From Roseofilum reptotaenium CS-1145 (GTDB lineage: Bacteria > Cyanobacteriota > Cyanobacteriia > Cyanobacteriales > Desertifilaceae): DNA of 62,473 bases. Positions 62,382 to 62,473 of the stretch are shown here, one piece after another. The notes below the pieces were generated by a model. The model had not been told where the DNA came from. It did not search any database and was given only the letters and a program-made list of their open reading frames with translations. The number at the start of each line of letters is the position of its first letter. The stretch's first letter is position 1. The stretch lies in assembly GCF_028330985.1 (NCBI RefSeq), contig NZ_JAQMUE010000054.1:1-62473 (forward strand), written 5' to 3'. Position numbers and translations under genes: made by a program.

Positions 62382-62473
62382 AGGGCTGATAGGGGTCACA
62401 AGCCCTTATAACTGAGAAATTGTTCTCAATCGGTGAGAGCGTCTGGACTCCACTTCCTATCCAATAAAGGAAG
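62382..62473 (+). other. Structured intergenic segment, possible 5' leader or small RNA
   Basis: Three successive hairpins can be drawn: AGGGCT/AGCCCT (62382-62387 with 62401-62406), GAGAA/TTCTC (62414-62418 with 62423-62427) and CTTCCT/AGGAAG (62453-62458 with 62468-62473). A TATAGT near 62319 could be a -10 box. The segment runs off the right edge, so the call is tentative. Confidence 0.3.

Overview
The window is a piece of a cyanobacterial chromosome, probably from a non-heterocystous, mat-forming or filamentous lineage. I cannot name the species. The evidence is the very frequent HIP1 octamer GCGATCGC, short tandem heptamer repeats (TTCCCTA and relatives), and families typical of cyanobacteria: DUF1830, DUF2993, Uma2/DUF820, squalene-hopene cyclase, PAS-rich hybrid signalling proteins and WD40 STAND NTPases.

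Layout. 1-6016 (minus): a conflict-type module made of an AAA-like P-loop ATPase (4640-6016) and a giant STAND-TPR-TM-WD40 protein that runs off the left edge (1-3486). A PIN/ribbon-helix-helix toxin-antitoxin pair and a broken four-helix-bundle gene lie between them. 6245-10293: envelope proteins and an unknown soluble protein. 10465-12144: two damaged transposases (IS4-like, IS701-like) abutting each other. 12330-15309: DUF2079 membrane protein and a methylglyoxal synthase/lipid kinase fusion. 15415-24721: a phosphorelay cluster with a three-receiver transcription factor, an 1811-residue sensor kinase, a single receiver, a receiver-like protein, a zinc ribbon and a DUF1830 protein. 24727-25890: FAD monooxygenase. 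25950-26225: nested miniature elements. 26229-30433: a GTPase-centred island resembling the 'double GTPase' conflict systems, partly decayed by an internal deletion.

30509-36901: hopanoid cyclase, DUF2993, CdsA, a histidine-kinase remnant and an intact CHASE kinase. 37279-47717: a small secreted peptide, a second complete AAA + STAND-WD40 module, and, convergent with it, an IetA/IetS-like ATPase-subtilase pair. 47966-51855: two Uma2 nuclease-fold proteins, an AbiEii-like nucleotidyltransferase with its partner, and two small proteins. 51905-55549: guanine deaminase, aldo/keto reductase, PhyH dioxygenase and GNAT. 55597-56290: a 10-repeat CRISPR array without cas genes. 56559-62473: a divergent ProA, a membrane zinc-ribbon protein, tRNA-Gly(GCC), a TolC-like protein, a DegT-family aminotransferase and a structured stretch at the right edge.

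The main theme is defence or conflict biology. Two copies of an AAA/STAND-WD40 module, a GTPase island, IetAS, a TA pair, an AbiEii-like pair and a CRISPR array lie within about 56 kb, interleaved with small palindromic and MITE-like repeats. Some of those repeats have inserted in frame into coding sequences. The two-gene AAA + STAND-WD40 module and the GTPase island are the best candidates for poorly described systems.
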